This document shows, in pieces, positions 49,375-59,303 of a DNA stretch of 64,000 nucleotides. The notes under the pieces were generated by a model. The model did no database searches and was not told the DNA's origin. It saw only the letters and a program-made list of their open reading frames with translations. The DNA is taken from contig CANPZE010000007.1 of the NCBI GenBank assembly GCA_947589315.1, positions 1 through 64,000 on the forward strand, read 5' to 3'. Every line of letters starts with the position of its first letter. The first letter of the stretch is position 1. The translations under genes were made by a program, and so were the position numbers. The stretch comes from an uncultured Lachnospiraceae bacterium. GTDB taxonomy: Bacteria; Bacillota; Clostridia; Lachnospirales; Lachnospiraceae.

Positions 49375-49575
49375 ATGAGTATTGATCTGATATTTAGGAT
49401 TGCGGCGGTGGGAATCCTGGTGTCTGTACTGGGACAGGTATTAAAACATGCCGGCAGGGATGAACAGGCTTTTCTTGTCAGCCTGTCCGGCCTGATCCTG
49501 GTGCTGCTCTGGGTTGTACCGTACATACTGGAATTGTTTGAGACGATTCAGAGGCTTTTTGCTCTGGGAGGATAA
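49375..49575 (+). CDS. spoIIIAC: Stage III sporulation protein AC
   Basis: MSIDLIFRIAAVGILVSVLGQVLKHAGRDEQA; order. Confidence 0.94.
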   Translation: MSIDLIFRIAAVGILVSVLGQVLKHAGRDEQAFLVSLSGLILVLLWVVPYILELFETIQRLFALGG

Positions 49576-49587
49576 GGAGGTGGGGGC

Positions 49588-49965
49588 TTGCAGAAGGTGG
49601 CAGTCATTGGCGTGATGGGGGTATTTCTGGCCATCCTGCTGAAAAAGGAACGAGGGGAATTCGCCATGTTGGTCATTATGGGAGCCTGTCTGCTGATCGC
49701 CTCCCTGGCGCTGGATAAGATCCAGGATATTCTGGCTCTGTTCCGCCGGCTGAAGGGGTATATGGAGGATGGGAATATCTATCTGGCCATCCTGCTGAAA
49801 ATGGTGGGGATTACCTATGTGGCAGAGTTCGGATCCAATCTATGCCGGGATGTGGGGTATCAGGCAGTAGCGGAGCAGATCACCTTTTATGGGAAATTAA
49901 TGATCCTGGCCGTGAGCATTCCCATAATGACTACATTGCTGGATACCCTGGAGAATTTCTGGTAA
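49588..49965 (+). CDS. spoIIIAD: Stage III sporulation protein AD
   Basis: LLKKERGEFAMLVIMGAC..., ITYVAEFGSNLCRDVGYQAVAEQI. Confidence 0.93.
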   Translation: MQKVAVIGVMGVFLAILLKKERGEFAMLVIMGACLLIASLALDKIQDILALFRRLKGYMEDGNIYLAILLKMVGITYVAEFGSNLCRDVGYQAVAEQITFYGKLMILAVSIPIMTTLLDTLENFW

Positions 49966-50000
49966 TTAACAGGCAATGGAAAGCGAGGAAAGAGGGCTAT

Positions 50001-51050
50001 ATGGAGGAAGATTTTCTGGAAGAACTTTCTACGGAAGAGATCCAGAGTATGATGGATGGGATACTGCAGGACAATAGCTTTGATTTTGCAGGATATGTGG
50101 AAGGGCTGGTGAACGGAAGCCAGAAGGTGTCCTTTCTGGATGTCATGCGCCAGCTGTTCCGGGGACTTGCGCAAAATATGTTCCAGGAGAAAAAGATGAT
50201 CATCTATCTTCTGCTGATCGTAGTGGTCGGAGCGGTATTTTCTAATTTTTCTAAATTATTTCAGGGAAAGCAGGTATCCCAGAGCGCTTTTTATGCCGTA
50301 TATCTTTTATTTTTTGCGGTGCTGGCCGCCTCCTTCTCCCAGGTCAGCCAGATTGCCGCAGACACTATGGGACAGATGCTGGATTTTACCAAGGTGCTGC
50401 TGCCCGCCTATTTTCTCAGCATGTCTTTTTCCCATGGCAGTATGGCGGCGGGGGCATACTACGAATTTACGCTGGCAGTGATCACATTAGCAGACTTTGT
50501 GCTGGTGACCTTTGCCCTGCCCGCCGTCCACTTATATTTTTTCCTTCAGGTAGCCAATCAGCTGAGCGAGGAGGACATGTTCTCCAAAATGGCAGAGCTG
50601 ATCCGGGATTGTCTTCGTCTGGCCATAAAGACCATGTTTGGCATCGTAATGGGAATGAATGTGGTCCAGGGGCTGATCGTGCCAGTAACGGCGCAGGTGA
50701 AAAATATGGCCGTTGTGAAGGCTGGCAGCGCCATTCCCGGTGTGGGCAATACCATCGGATCTGTGACAGAGACGGTACTCTGCGCCGCCACCCTGGTGAA
50801 GAATGCAGTGGGTGTCACCGGCGTGGTCGTAGTGTTCCTGATCTGTGCCGCCCCCGTCCTGCGGATGCTCACCAGCCAGCTTTTGTATCAGGGGATCACC
50901 GCCCTGGTACAGCCGGTATCGGATAAAAGACTGCTGTCCTGTCTTGGCGGCACGGTGGAAGCCATCCGGCTTCTCGTATATATCGTGGGAACAGGAGGGA
51001 TGCTGTTCGTCTCTTCCATCGCCATCATCAGCGCCATGACAGGCAATTGA
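50001..51050 (+). CDS. spoIIIAE: Stage III sporulation protein AE
   Basis: Multi-TM; AGSAIPGVGNTIGSVTETVLCAATLVKNAVG; order. Confidence 0.93.
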   Translation: MEEDFLEELSTEEIQSMMDGILQDNSFDFAGYVEGLVNGSQKVSFLDVMRQLFRGLAQNMFQEKKMIIYLLLIVVVGAVFSNFSKLFQGKQVSQSAFYAVYLLFFAVLAASFSQVSQIAADTMGQMLDFTKVLLPAYFLSMSFSHGSMAAGAYYEFTLAVITLADFVLVTFALPAVHLYFFLQVANQLSEEDMFSKMAELIRDCLRLAIKTMFGIVMGMNVVQGLIVPVTAQVKNMAVVKAGSAIPGVGNTIGSVTETVLCAATLVKNAVGVTGVVVVFLICAAPVLRMLTSQLLYQGITALVQPVSDKRLLSCLGGTVEAIRLLVYIVGTGGMLFVSSIAIISAMTGN

Positions 51051-51081
51051 GAAAACATCGTCTGTGGAAGGAGGAGTATCA

Positions 51082-51705
51082 GTGGAAGAGTGGATCCGGA
51101 ATATATTGGTGTATGTGATATTATCAGCGCTGCTGCGGGGGCTGATATCCAATCAGTCCTATCTTGGCTTTTACCAGTTTACCAGCGGGATGATCCTGCT
51201 TTTGCTGCTGGCCCATCCGCTGCTCTCGTTGGGCAAGCTGGATGGCCAGTGGTACCAGAAGCTGGAGCAGAACCTGTTCCAGGCCGACACGGACCAGATC
51301 CAAGAGGAGCTTTCCGTAGCAGATAGGAAATTTCAGGACATCCTTCAGTCAGAGTATGAACAAAAAATAGAAGAGCAGATCCGGGAACTGGCCAGGGAGC
51401 AGGGAAAGGAAGTGGCTTCGGCAGACATTTCCTGGGAGAAGGGGCAGGACGGCGCTTTGACGGTATCCGGGCTGGAGGTATGCCTGGGACAGGAAAGGCC
51501 TGTCAGGGCGGCCGCAGCCATACAGGGCAGTCCTCTTCCCCAGATTGGGCAGATACAGATCGGTGGGGAAACAGAAGGGGAGGAAGGGGAAGAAAAAGCG
51601 ATAGAAGAGGAGGGGCGGAAGGAGGACCGGCAAATGGAAAAGGCCATCTGCAGGCAATTTGGCTGGAAAAGGAAGGATGTTACAGTATGGAAGATTCAGG
51701 AATAG
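51082..51705 (+). CDS. spoIIIAF: Stage III sporulation protein AF (GTG start with SD ggagg)
   Basis: VEEWIRNILVYVILSALLRGLISNQSYLGFYQFTSGMILLLL; order. Confidence 0.88.
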   Translation: MEEWIRNILVYVILSALLRGLISNQSYLGFYQFTSGMILLLLLAHPLLSLGKLDGQWYQKLEQNLFQADTDQIQEELSVADRKFQDILQSEYEQKIEEQIRELAREQGKEVASADISWEKGQDGALTVSGLEVCLGQERPVRAAAAIQGSPLPQIGQIQIGGETEGEEGEEKAIEEEGRKEDRQMEKAICRQFGWKRKDVTVWKIQE

Positions 51706-51718
51706 AGAGGGGGCTCCC

Positions 51719-52342
51719 ATGGGGATATGGAGAAGGAAAGAAGAAGGGGAGAATAGAAAAAAAATTACGTTGCAGGAGATCGGGCTTCCCCGGCTGATTA
51801 TTATCGTACTTGCGGGAATCTTTCTGTTGGTATTTTCCTTTCCGGCAAAAAAATCCCCCAACAGGGAAGAGGCGGGAGAGACGCAGAAAGAGACGGAGAG
51901 TGCGGAGAAGCTGGCCGGCGGGGAAGGAGGGGTCTGGCAGGCGGCAAGCCAATATGCCCGCCAGCAGGAGGAACAATTAGAAAAGGTATTAGGGGAAGTA
52001 GAGGGGGTGGGAAAGGTGAATGTAATGATCACGCTGGCTTCCTCGGAGGAGAGGATCCCCCTGAATAATGAAACGCTTTCCCAGGATACTACCCAGGAGA
52101 AGGATAGCGCTGGCGGCAGCCGGGATAATACCAGCTATCAGAAGCAGGAGGAGCCGGTGATGATCCAGGGGCAGGAGGGAGACCAGCCATATATCATCCA
52201 GCTCCAGGCGCCGGTGGTAGAGGGTGTGGTAGTGGTGGCGCAGGGGGCAGGGAAGGGAACTGTGGATACGGAAATTATTCAGGCAGTAGAGGCATTATTC
52301 CCTATAGAGTCTCATAAGATTAAAGTAATGAAAATGAACTAG
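51719..52342 (+). CDS. spoIIIAG: Stage III sporulation protein AG
   Basis: LEKVLGEVEGVGKVNVMITLASSEE; APVVEGVVVVAQGAG; order. Confidence 0.92.
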   Translation: MGIWRRKEEGENRKKITLQEIGLPRLIIIVLAGIFLLVFSFPAKKSPNREEAGETQKETESAEKLAGGEGGVWQAASQYARQQEEQLEKVLGEVEGVGKVNVMITLASSEERIPLNNETLSQDTTQEKDSAGGSRDNTSYQKQEEPVMIQGQEGDQPYIIQLQAPVVEGVVVVAQGAGKGTVDTEIIQAVEALFPIESHKIKVMKMN

Positions 52343-52414
52343 CGTACTGCGCTAGTGTGCTGACGCAGGACAGGAAGGCCTGCAGATCATGCAGTACAGG
52401 AATGGAGGGATATC

Positions 52415-53170
52415 ATGAAGAAATTCGCAAGAAAAAACCAGATCATCATTACAGCTCTGGCAGTAATGATCGCCGTAGCAGGCTACTTAAACTTTACCGG
52501 ACAGGAGATCAGCCAGAATGGCCTGCGTTCGGCATCCACAGTAATCGAAGGGAAGACAGGGGACAGCTCGGAGGACAGCACGGACGAAAGCACAGGTGGG
52601 GAAGAAGGGGAAGAGAAAAAGGAAGACAAGGAGGAAGAGGGCGCTGTGGAAGAGGGAAGCCTGGATCTTTCTGCAGAGGATCTGGGAGAGGACTCCTATA
52701 CGGTGGCAGACAATGGAGAACTGGAGAGCGTTTCACAGGAGAATCCGGGAGAGGCTGTCATGGTCTCCAATACGCTGGGATCAGATTATTTTGCTTCCGC
52801 CCGTTTGAGCAGGGAACAAAGCAGGGCTAAGAACAAGGAAACCCTGATGGAGATCATTAATAATGAGGGGATCGCTTCTGAGGATAAGCGCAGCGCCATC
52901 CGGCAGGTAGCAAAGCTGACCAAGGCCTCTGAACAGGAAAATGCAGCGGAGTTAATGCTGGAAGCCAAGGGCTTTACAGATGTGGTGGTGAGTATTGAAA
53001 ATAAGAATGCAGACGTGATCGTCAACGGGGAGCAGCTGACCCAGCAGCAGATTGCCCAGATCGAGGATATCGTAAAGCGTAAGACTGGTATTGATGCGCA
53101 GAATATTGTCATTACTCCGGTGGCGGTAAAAGAGGGAGAGACCGCTTCGCCTTCCCCTTCAGAAAAGTAA
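52415..53170 (+). CDS. spoIIIAH: Stage III sporulation protein AH
   Basis: MKKFARKNQIIITALAVMIAVAGYLNFTG; C-terminal EAKGFTDVVVSIENKNADVIVNGEQLTQQQIAQIEDIVKRKTG. Confidence 0.93.
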   Translation: MKKFARKNQIIITALAVMIAVAGYLNFTGQEISQNGLRSASTVIEGKTGDSSEDSTDESTGGEEGEEKKEDKEEEGAVEEGSLDLSAEDLGEDSYTVADNGELESVSQENPGEAVMVSNTLGSDYFASARLSREQSRAKNKETLMEIINNEGIASEDKRSAIRQVAKLTKASEQENAAELMLEAKGFTDVVVSIENKNADVIVNGEQLTQQQIAQIEDIVKRKTGIDAQNIVITPVAVKEGETASPSPSEK

Positions 53171-53198
53171 TTGCAAATGAAAGGGAATTTGGTATAAT
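53171..53198 (+). promoter_or_regulatory. Candidate promoter for asp23-nusB
   Basis: TTGCAA-N16-TATAAT. Confidence 0.6.
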
Positions 53199-53258
53199 AT
53201 TACAGACAACAAGGAATATTTTAGATATAAAATAGAAAGAAACGAAGGAGGGCTTATC

Positions 53259-53636
53259 GTGGCAGCAGAACAGAAATCCGGAGACTTTGTGGGGAACGGA
53301 AAGAAGATTGGCGAGGTGAAGATCGCAGCAGATGTAGTAGCTGTGATCGCCGGGCTGGCAGCAACAGAGATCGAGGGCGTAGCGTCTATGGCAGGCAATA
53401 TTACCAATGAGCTGATCAGCAGATTCGGGATGCGCCAGTTGTCCCGGGGGGTTCGTGTGATCATGGAAGGCGGTGTGGTTCGGGTAGAGATCATGCTGAA
53501 TGTAAAATATGGCTACAGTATCCCGGAGGTGTGCGGGCAGGTACAGGAGAGGGTGAGCCAGCAGATCGAAAACATGACCGGGCTTGTGGTTCCAGAGGTA
53601 AATGTGCGGGTGGCCGGCGTTGCCTCGCCATATTGA
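53259..53636 (+). CDS. Asp23/Gls24 family envelope stress protein (YqhY-like)
   Basis: GEVKIAADVVAVIAGLAATEIEGVASMAGN; VRVEIMLNVKYGYSIPEVCGQVQERV; GTG start. Confidence 0.92.
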   Translation: MAAEQKSGDFVGNGKKIGEVKIAADVVAVIAGLAATEIEGVASMAGNITNELISRFGMRQLSRGVRVIMEGGVVRVEIMLNVKYGYSIPEVCGQVQERVSQQIENMTGLVVPEVNVRVAGVASPY

Positions 53637-53664
53637 TGTACCAATGTAGAGAGGACAGAAGATC

Positions 53665-54069
53665 ATGACCAGAAAAAAGATCAGAGAACATATCTATATC
53701 CTGCTGTTCCGTGTCGATTTCCATTCCGATGGGGAATTGGAAGAGCAGGCGGAGGATTATCTCGAGGGAATGGAAAATGTTTCTGAGAAGGAGAAGAAGG
53801 AGATCGAAGGAAAGTATCGGGCGGTCCTGGAACATTTACCGGAGCTGGACGCCCTGATCGAACAGAAGTCGAAGGGGTGGGAACTGAAAAGGATCGCCAA
53901 GGCGGACCTTACAGCGCTCCGATTGGCGGCTTATGAGATCCTGTTTGACCAGGAGGTGCCGGAGGGGGTAGCCATCAATGAGGCAGTGGAACTCTGCAAG
54001 GCATACGGTACAGACAGGTCAGCCTCCTTTGTCAACGGCGTGCTGGGTTCCATTGCCAGGGAGCAGTGA
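53665..54069 (+). CDS. nusB: Transcription antitermination factor NusB
   Basis: REHIYILLFRVDF; AAYEILFDQEVPEGVAINEAVELCKAYGTDRSASFVNGVLG. Confidence 0.93.
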   Translation: MTRKKIREHIYILLFRVDFHSDGELEEQAEDYLEGMENVSEKEKKEIEGKYRAVLEHLPELDALIEQKSKGWELKRIAKADLTALRLAAYEILFDQEVPEGVAINEAVELCKAYGTDRSASFVNGVLGSIAREQ

Positions 54070-54116
54070 ACGGCAGCCAGTCATAGGAAATCAGTACACG
54101 AAATTAGTTTGGAGTA

Positions 54117-55328
54117 ATGGCAATGGAAGCAAATACTGTATCTCAGGTAAATCACTATATTAAAAATATGTTTATCCGGGACCATACGCTAAGCCACATT
54201 TATGTGAAGGGTGAGATATCCAATTGCAAATACCACACTTCCGGCCATATTTATTTTACATTGAAGGATCAGGCTTCCGCCCTGTCCTGCGTTATGTTTG
54301 CATCCCGGCGGAGGGGGCTGGATTTCCGCCTGGAAGAGGGACAGAGTGTGGTAGTCCTGGGAAACATCAGTGTGTATGAGAGAGATGGAAAATATCAGCT
54401 GTATGCAGACAGCATTACCCAGGATGGTGTGGGACGGCTCTATGAAGAATACGAGAAACGAAAGAAACGCCTTTCCCAGGAAGGGCTTTTTCTGGCGGAA
54501 CGAAAAAAGAAGATCCCCCTGTATGCCTCCCGGATCGGCGTAGTCACAGCCAGTACCGGCGCTGTGATCCAGGATATCTGTAATGTGGCAGGGCGGAGAA
54601 ATCCATACATACAGATCATCCTATATCCTGCCAGGGTGCAGGGACAGGGAGCGGCAGAGACGATCATCCGGGGACTGGACTATTTTGAACAGACGGATGT
54701 GGATACGGTCATTATTGCCCGGGGAGGTGGCTCTATTGAAGACCTCTGGGCGTTTAATGAGGAGTCTCTGGCCCGGGCTATCGCTGCTTGCAGTAAGCCG
54801 GTGATCTCTGCAGTAGGACATGAGACTGATACAACGATTGCAGATTTTGTGGCAGACCTGCGGGCGCCCACTCCCTCTGCGGCAGCAGAGCTGGCGGTCT
54901 ATTCTCTGAGAGAGCTGGATATGAGGCTGGAACAGGGAGTGGTTGACCTGCAGCAATTGATGGGACAGAGGCTGGAACGATGCCGTATGCGCCTGCGCCA
55001 GTATAATCTGCTGCTGACGGCAGCCAACCCGGAGGATCTGCTGCGCCAGCAAAAGATCTATCTGGCAGATTGCCAGGAACGGCTTGCCCGGCTGTTGGAG
55101 CAGAGGCTGGAAGCGGCCCGCCATCAAATGGAATTGTATATCCGGGAATTGAAAGGGCTTTCCCCGCTGTACAAGCTCCAGGGGGGATATTCTTATGTAG
55201 AGGATATGCAGGGACAGGCTGTCTGTTCGGTGGAACAGCTGGCTCCGGGGCAGAAGCTTACTCTGACCCTGCAGGATGGCAAGGCAGGCGTGACTGTAGA
55301 GGATGCCGTCAGGCACAAAGAGCTGTGA
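54117..55328 (+). CDS. xseA: Exodeoxyribonuclease VII large subunit
   Basis: VKGEISNCKYHTSGHIYFTLKD; IIARGGGSIEDLWAFNEE; VSAVGHETDTTIADFVAD. Confidence 0.95.
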   Translation: MAMEANTVSQVNHYIKNMFIRDHTLSHIYVKGEISNCKYHTSGHIYFTLKDQASALSCVMFASRRRGLDFRLEEGQSVVVLGNISVYERDGKYQLYADSITQDGVGRLYEEYEKRKKRLSQEGLFLAERKKKIPLYASRIGVVTASTGAVIQDICNVAGRRNPYIQIILYPARVQGQGAAETIIRGLDYFEQTDVDTVIIARGGGSIEDLWAFNEESLARAIAACSKPVISAVGHETDTTIADFVADLRAPTPSAAAELAVYSLRELDMRLEQGVVDLQQLMGQRLERCRMRLRQYNLLLTAANPEDLLRQQKIYLADCQERLARLLEQRLEAARHQMELYIRELKGLSPLYKLQGGYSYVEDMQGQAVCSVEQLAPGQKLTLTLQDGKAGVTVEDAVRHKEL

Positions 55329-55365
55329 GGCTGCAGGGTTTTACAGATGGAAAGGGAAACAGGCT

Positions 55366-55560
55366 ATGGCAAAGAAAATGACATTGGAAGAATCCTTTGA
55401 TAAACTGGACGAGGTGATCCAGGAGCTGCAGGGAGGGGAACTGACCCTGGAAGAGGCGTTTAAAAAATATGAAGAGGGGATGAAGCTCATCAAAAACTGT
55501 AACGACTCTATTGAGCGGGTAGAGAAGAAGTTAGAAGTGATAGAGCAGGAGGGGAAATAA
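55366..55560 (+). CDS. xseB: Exodeoxyribonuclease VII small subunit
   Basis: LEESFDKLDEVIQELQGGELTLEEAFKKYEEGMKLIKNC. Confidence 0.94.
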   Translation: MAKKMTLEESFDKLDEVIQELQGGELTLEEAFKKYEEGMKLIKNCNDSIERVEKKLEVIEQEGK

Positions 55561-55564
55561 CATT

Positions 55565-56506
55565 ATGCTGGGGAAAAAATACTGGCGGGAAGATAAAAAG
55601 AAGGATCTGGAATATATTGAAAGGATCCTGAAGAAACATCTTCAGGAGGAATTGCTGAGGATAGGGGGAGACCAGATGGCGCCGGGGCAGCAGAAGCTTT
55701 GCGATGCCATGCTGTATAGCGCTATGGGCTCCGGCAAACGGATCCGGCCTTTGCTGCTGCTGGAGACTTATCGCACGGTGAGCGGGATGCCTCCCCTGGA
55801 TGAGATTCCGGAAGAAATAGAATTATATATGGCGGCTATTGAGATGATCCATGCCTACTCTTTGGTACACGATGACCTTCCGGCTATGGATGATGACGAG
55901 TACCGCAGGGGACGGAAGACTACCCACATTGTATTTGGGGAGGATATGGGGATTCTGGCGGGGGATGCCCTGTTAAACTATGCCTATGAGCTGACCAGCA
56001 GGGCCTATCTCGTTTCTGCATCTGTTTACCGCATGGCTGGCGCCCAGATGATCCTTGCCAATAAGGCGGGCGTATTTGGAATGGTAGGCGGACAGGCGCA
56101 GGATGTAGAGGGGACCGGACGAAGGATGGAATGGAAGGACCTGCAGCAGATTTACAGAAAGAAGACCGGCTGCCTGTTGGAAGCTGCTATGATGGTGGGG
56201 GCTGTTCTGGGGGGAGGAGACGCCCAGATCATATCGGCCATGGAGAGAGCCGGGCATTGTATTGGCATGGCCTTTCAGATTCAGGACGATATCCTGGATG
56301 TGGTCAGTACCACGGAAGAACTGGGCAAGAATGTACATAGTGACGAGAAGAATGAAAAGACCACCTATGTGTCTCTTTTTGGGGTAGAAAAGGCCAAGGA
56401 GGCCGTAGAAAAGTATTCCCGGGAGGCAATGGAACAGATCGACAGATTTCCGGATAACGGTTATCTCCCCTGGGTGGTCGAAGAGCTGATAAATCGGAGG
56501 AAATGA
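55565..56506 (+). CDS. ispA: Polyprenyl (farnesyl/geranyl) diphosphate synthase
   Basis: GSGKRIRPLLLLE; LVHDDLPAMDDDEYRRG (FARM); FQIQDDILDV (SARM). Confidence 0.95.
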   Translation: MLGKKYWREDKKKDLEYIERILKKHLQEELLRIGGDQMAPGQQKLCDAMLYSAMGSGKRIRPLLLLETYRTVSGMPPLDEIPEEIELYMAAIEMIHAYSLVHDDLPAMDDDEYRRGRKTTHIVFGEDMGILAGDALLNYAYELTSRAYLVSASVYRMAGAQMILANKAGVFGMVGGQAQDVEGTGRRMEWKDLQQIYRKKTGCLLEAAMMVGAVLGGGDAQIISAMERAGHCIGMAFQIQDDILDVVSTTEELGKNVHSDEKNEKTTYVSLFGVEKAKEAVEKYSREAMEQIDRFPDNGYLPWVVEELINRRK

Positions 56507-58404
56507 CTGTGGGAAGATTACTGGAACAGATAAATCGGCCGAATGACATCAAAAATATATCACCAGAGGATTATCGGGCGCTTGCCCGGGAGATCCGCCA
56601 ATTTCTGGTACAGCGGGTGAGCCATACCGGAGGGCATCTGGCTTCTAACCTGGGAGTAGTGGAGCTGACTATGGCCCTCCATTTGTGCTGCGTTCTTCCT
56701 GAAGACAAGATTGTCTGGGATGTAGGACACCAGTGCTATACGCACAAGATCCTTACCGGCAGAAAGGAAGGGTTTGACCGTCTGCGCCAGTTTGGCGGCA
56801 TGAGTGGATTTCCTAAACGGGGAGAGAGCGACTGTGATGTATTTGATACCGGGCACAGCTCTACTTCTATCAGTGTGGCGTTAGGACTGGCCAAGTCCCG
56901 GGATCTTCAGGGCCGGCAGAACAAGGTGTTCGCCGTGCTGGGGGACGGCGCCCTGTCTGGAGGCATGGCCTATGAGGCTTTGAATAATGCCGCGCGTCTG
57001 AAATCTAACCTGATCATTGTGATCAATGACAATCAAATGTCCATTGCCAGAAATGTAGGCGGGATGTCCAACTATCTGGGCAAGATCCGTACCAGCCGGA
57101 ATTATACCGGATTGAAGGAGGAAGTGGAGCAGGCTTTGTCCCGCCTTCCCAGGCTGGGAGACCGGGTGGCAGGCAAGATCCGCAGTGTAAAAGATCTGGT
57201 GAAACGGCTTTTTATTCCGGGAATGCTGTTTGAAGATATGGGGCTGACTTATATTGGCCCTATTGACGGACATGATATCCATCAGATGGTGTCCGCTTTT
57301 CAAAGTGCTTCTCAGATGCAGGAGGCAGTGATCGTCCATGTGTGTACCAAAAAGGGGAAAGGATATCTTCCGGCGGAGAAGAACCCCTCTGCCTTTCACG
57401 GGGTATCTCCCTTTCATATCCGGGATGGGGCGGCCCGGGGCATACAGAACGAAATAACCTATACCGATGTGTTCCGTGAGACGATGCTGGAACTGGCGCG
57501 GGAAGAGGAACGCATAGTAGGCATATCTGCCGCCATGCCATCGGGCACGGGGCTGGCAGAGCTGGCAGAAGAGTATCCGGAACGCTTTTTTGATGTGGGG
57601 ATTGCAGAAGAGCATGCCGTTACCTTTGCCGCAGGAATGGCGGCAGGGGGGCTGAAGCCGGTAGTTGCCCTATATTCCACTTTTTTACAGAGGGCGTACG
57701 ACCAGATGCTGCATGACGTGTGCATCGGAGGGCTTCCGGTAGTCTTTGCCATAGACCGGGCGGGGCTGGTGGGCAGTGACGGAGAGACGCATCAGGGGAT
57801 CTTCGACCTGGCTTTTATGCTGCCTATGCCTGGTTTGGTGATCATGGCGCCCAAAAATGCCTGGGAATTGAGAGAAATGCTGCGATATGGATTGGAGCTG
57901 GACAGGCCGGCGGCCATTCGCTATCCCAGAGGAGCTGCGTGGCAGGGGCTGGAGGAATACCGCCAGCCTATTGTACTGGGAAAGGGCGAATGGATCTTGC
58001 GGGGGCAGGATATCCTGATACTTGCGGTTGGCAATATGGTCCAGACCGGTTTGGAGATCTGCCGGAGCTTACAGGAGGAGGGGTATCAGATCTCCCTGGT
58101 GAATGTACGCTTTGTGAAGCCCCTGGATGAGGAACTGCTGGAAGAGGCAGCCCAGCACCACAGGCTGGTGGTCACTCTCGAGGAGGGAGTTGTCACTGGC
58201 GGGTTTGGACAGCAGATCGCTGCCTGGTATGAGGGAAAAGGAGTTATCGTGAGAAACGGGGCTCTTCCAGAGAGGTTTATTGAACATGGCTCGGTTGAGG
58301 AATTAAAACGGAAGTACAGATTAGATGCCCAGGGACTGACGGAGCAGATCCGCCAGTGGGCAGATCAGGCCTTCCAGAGCGGCCGGGACAGGAAAAGGGG
58401 CTGA
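56503..58404 (+). CDS. dxs: 1-deoxy-D-xylulose-5-phosphate synthase
   Basis: GHQCYTHKILTGR; GDGALSGGMAYEALNNA; GIAEEHAVTFAAGMA. Confidence 0.96.
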   Translation: MTVGRLLEQINRPNDIKNISPEDYRALAREIRQFLVQRVSHTGGHLASNLGVVELTMALHLCCVLPEDKIVWDVGHQCYTHKILTGRKEGFDRLRQFGGMSGFPKRGESDCDVFDTGHSSTSISVALGLAKSRDLQGRQNKVFAVLGDGALSGGMAYEALNNAARLKSNLIIVINDNQMSIARNVGGMSNYLGKIRTSRNYTGLKEEVEQALSRLPRLGDRVAGKIRSVKDLVKRLFIPGMLFEDMGLTYIGPIDGHDIHQMVSAFQSASQMQEAVIVHVCTKKGKGYLPAEKNPSAFHGVSPFHIRDGAARGIQNEITYTDVFRETMLELAREEERIVGISAAMPSGTGLAELAEEYPERFFDVGIAEEHAVTFAAGMAAGGLKPVVALYSTFLQRAYDQMLHDVCIGGLPVVFAIDRAGLVGSDGETHQGIFDLAFMLPMPGLVIMAPKNAWELREMLRYGLELDRPAAIRYPRGAAWQGLEEYRQPIVLGKGEWILRGQDILILAVGNMVQTGLEICRSLQEEGYQISLVNVRFVKPLDEELLEEAAQHHRLVVTLEEGVVTGGFGQQIAAWYEGKGVIVRNGALPERFIEHGSVEELKRKYRLDAQGLTEQIRQWADQAFQSGRDRKRG

Positions 58405-58406
58405 AG

Positions 58407-59237
58407 ATGAAAGAACGGTTAGATGTACTTTTGGTGAAGCGGGGGCTGGCGGAGTCCAGGGAAAAGGCAAAGGCGATTATTATGAGCGGGAATGTCTTTG
58501 TGAAGGAGCAGCGCGAGGACAAGGCCGGAAGCACCTTCGATTCGGAAGTCCCTATCCAGGTACGGGGCAATCTCATGCCCTATGTCAGCCGGGGAGGCTA
58601 TAAGCTGGAAAAGGCTGTGGAGCAGTGGGGGATCGCCCTGCAGGGGAAGGTATGCATGGATGTAGGTTCCTCCACAGGAGGCTTTACCGACTGCATGCTG
58701 CAGAATGGCGCAGCCCGCGTCTATGCTATTGATGTGGGGACCAACCAGCTGGCGTGGAAGCTGCGTCAGGATGAACGGGTCATATCTATGGAGAAGACGA
58801 ATATCCGCTATGTTACCCCGGAGGATATTCCGGAGAAGATCTCCTTTTCTTCTATTGATGTGGCATTTATCTCTCTGACGAAGGTGCTCCTCCCTGTCCG
58901 CCAGCTTTTGGCCGGGGACGGGGAAATCGTCTGTCTGATCAAGCCTCAGTTTGAGGCAGGCAGGGAAAAGGTGGGCAAGAAAGGGGTCGTTCGGGATGCC
59001 GGAGTCCATCGGGAGGTGATCCTCCAGGTGATGGAGTACGCCCTTTCGATAGGATTCCAGATACGGGGACTTTCCTATTCTCCGATCAAGGGACCGGAGG
59101 GGAACATTGAATACCTGCTGTATCTGGGCAACCAGGGCACAGAGGCGGACCTCCCCCCTGGGACGGGAACGCTCTCCCAGGAGTATCAGGCGCTGGCAGG
59201 GGATACGGTGGAGAAAGCCCATGGGGAACTGGGATAA
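58407..59237 (+). CDS. tlyA: TlyA family rRNA (cytidine-2'-O)-methyltransferase/hemolysin
   Basis: RLDVLLVKRGLAESREKAKAIIMSGNVFV S4 domain; DVGSSTGGFTDCMLQNGA. Confidence 0.94.
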   Translation: MKERLDVLLVKRGLAESREKAKAIIMSGNVFVKEQREDKAGSTFDSEVPIQVRGNLMPYVSRGGYKLEKAVEQWGIALQGKVCMDVGSSTGGFTDCMLQNGAARVYAIDVGTNQLAWKLRQDERVISMEKTNIRYVTPEDIPEKISFSSIDVAFISLTKVLLPVRQLLAGDGEIVCLIKPQFEAGREKVGKKGVVRDAGVHREVILQVMEYALSIGFQIRGLSYSPIKGPEGNIEYLLYLGNQGTEADLPPGTGTLSQEYQALAGDTVEKAHGELG

Positions 59238-59303
59238 AAGCGGAGGACGGAGCTGCTGCAGGAACGGGCGGCAGAGCAATATGGAATTGGAGTGAAAAGG
59301 AAA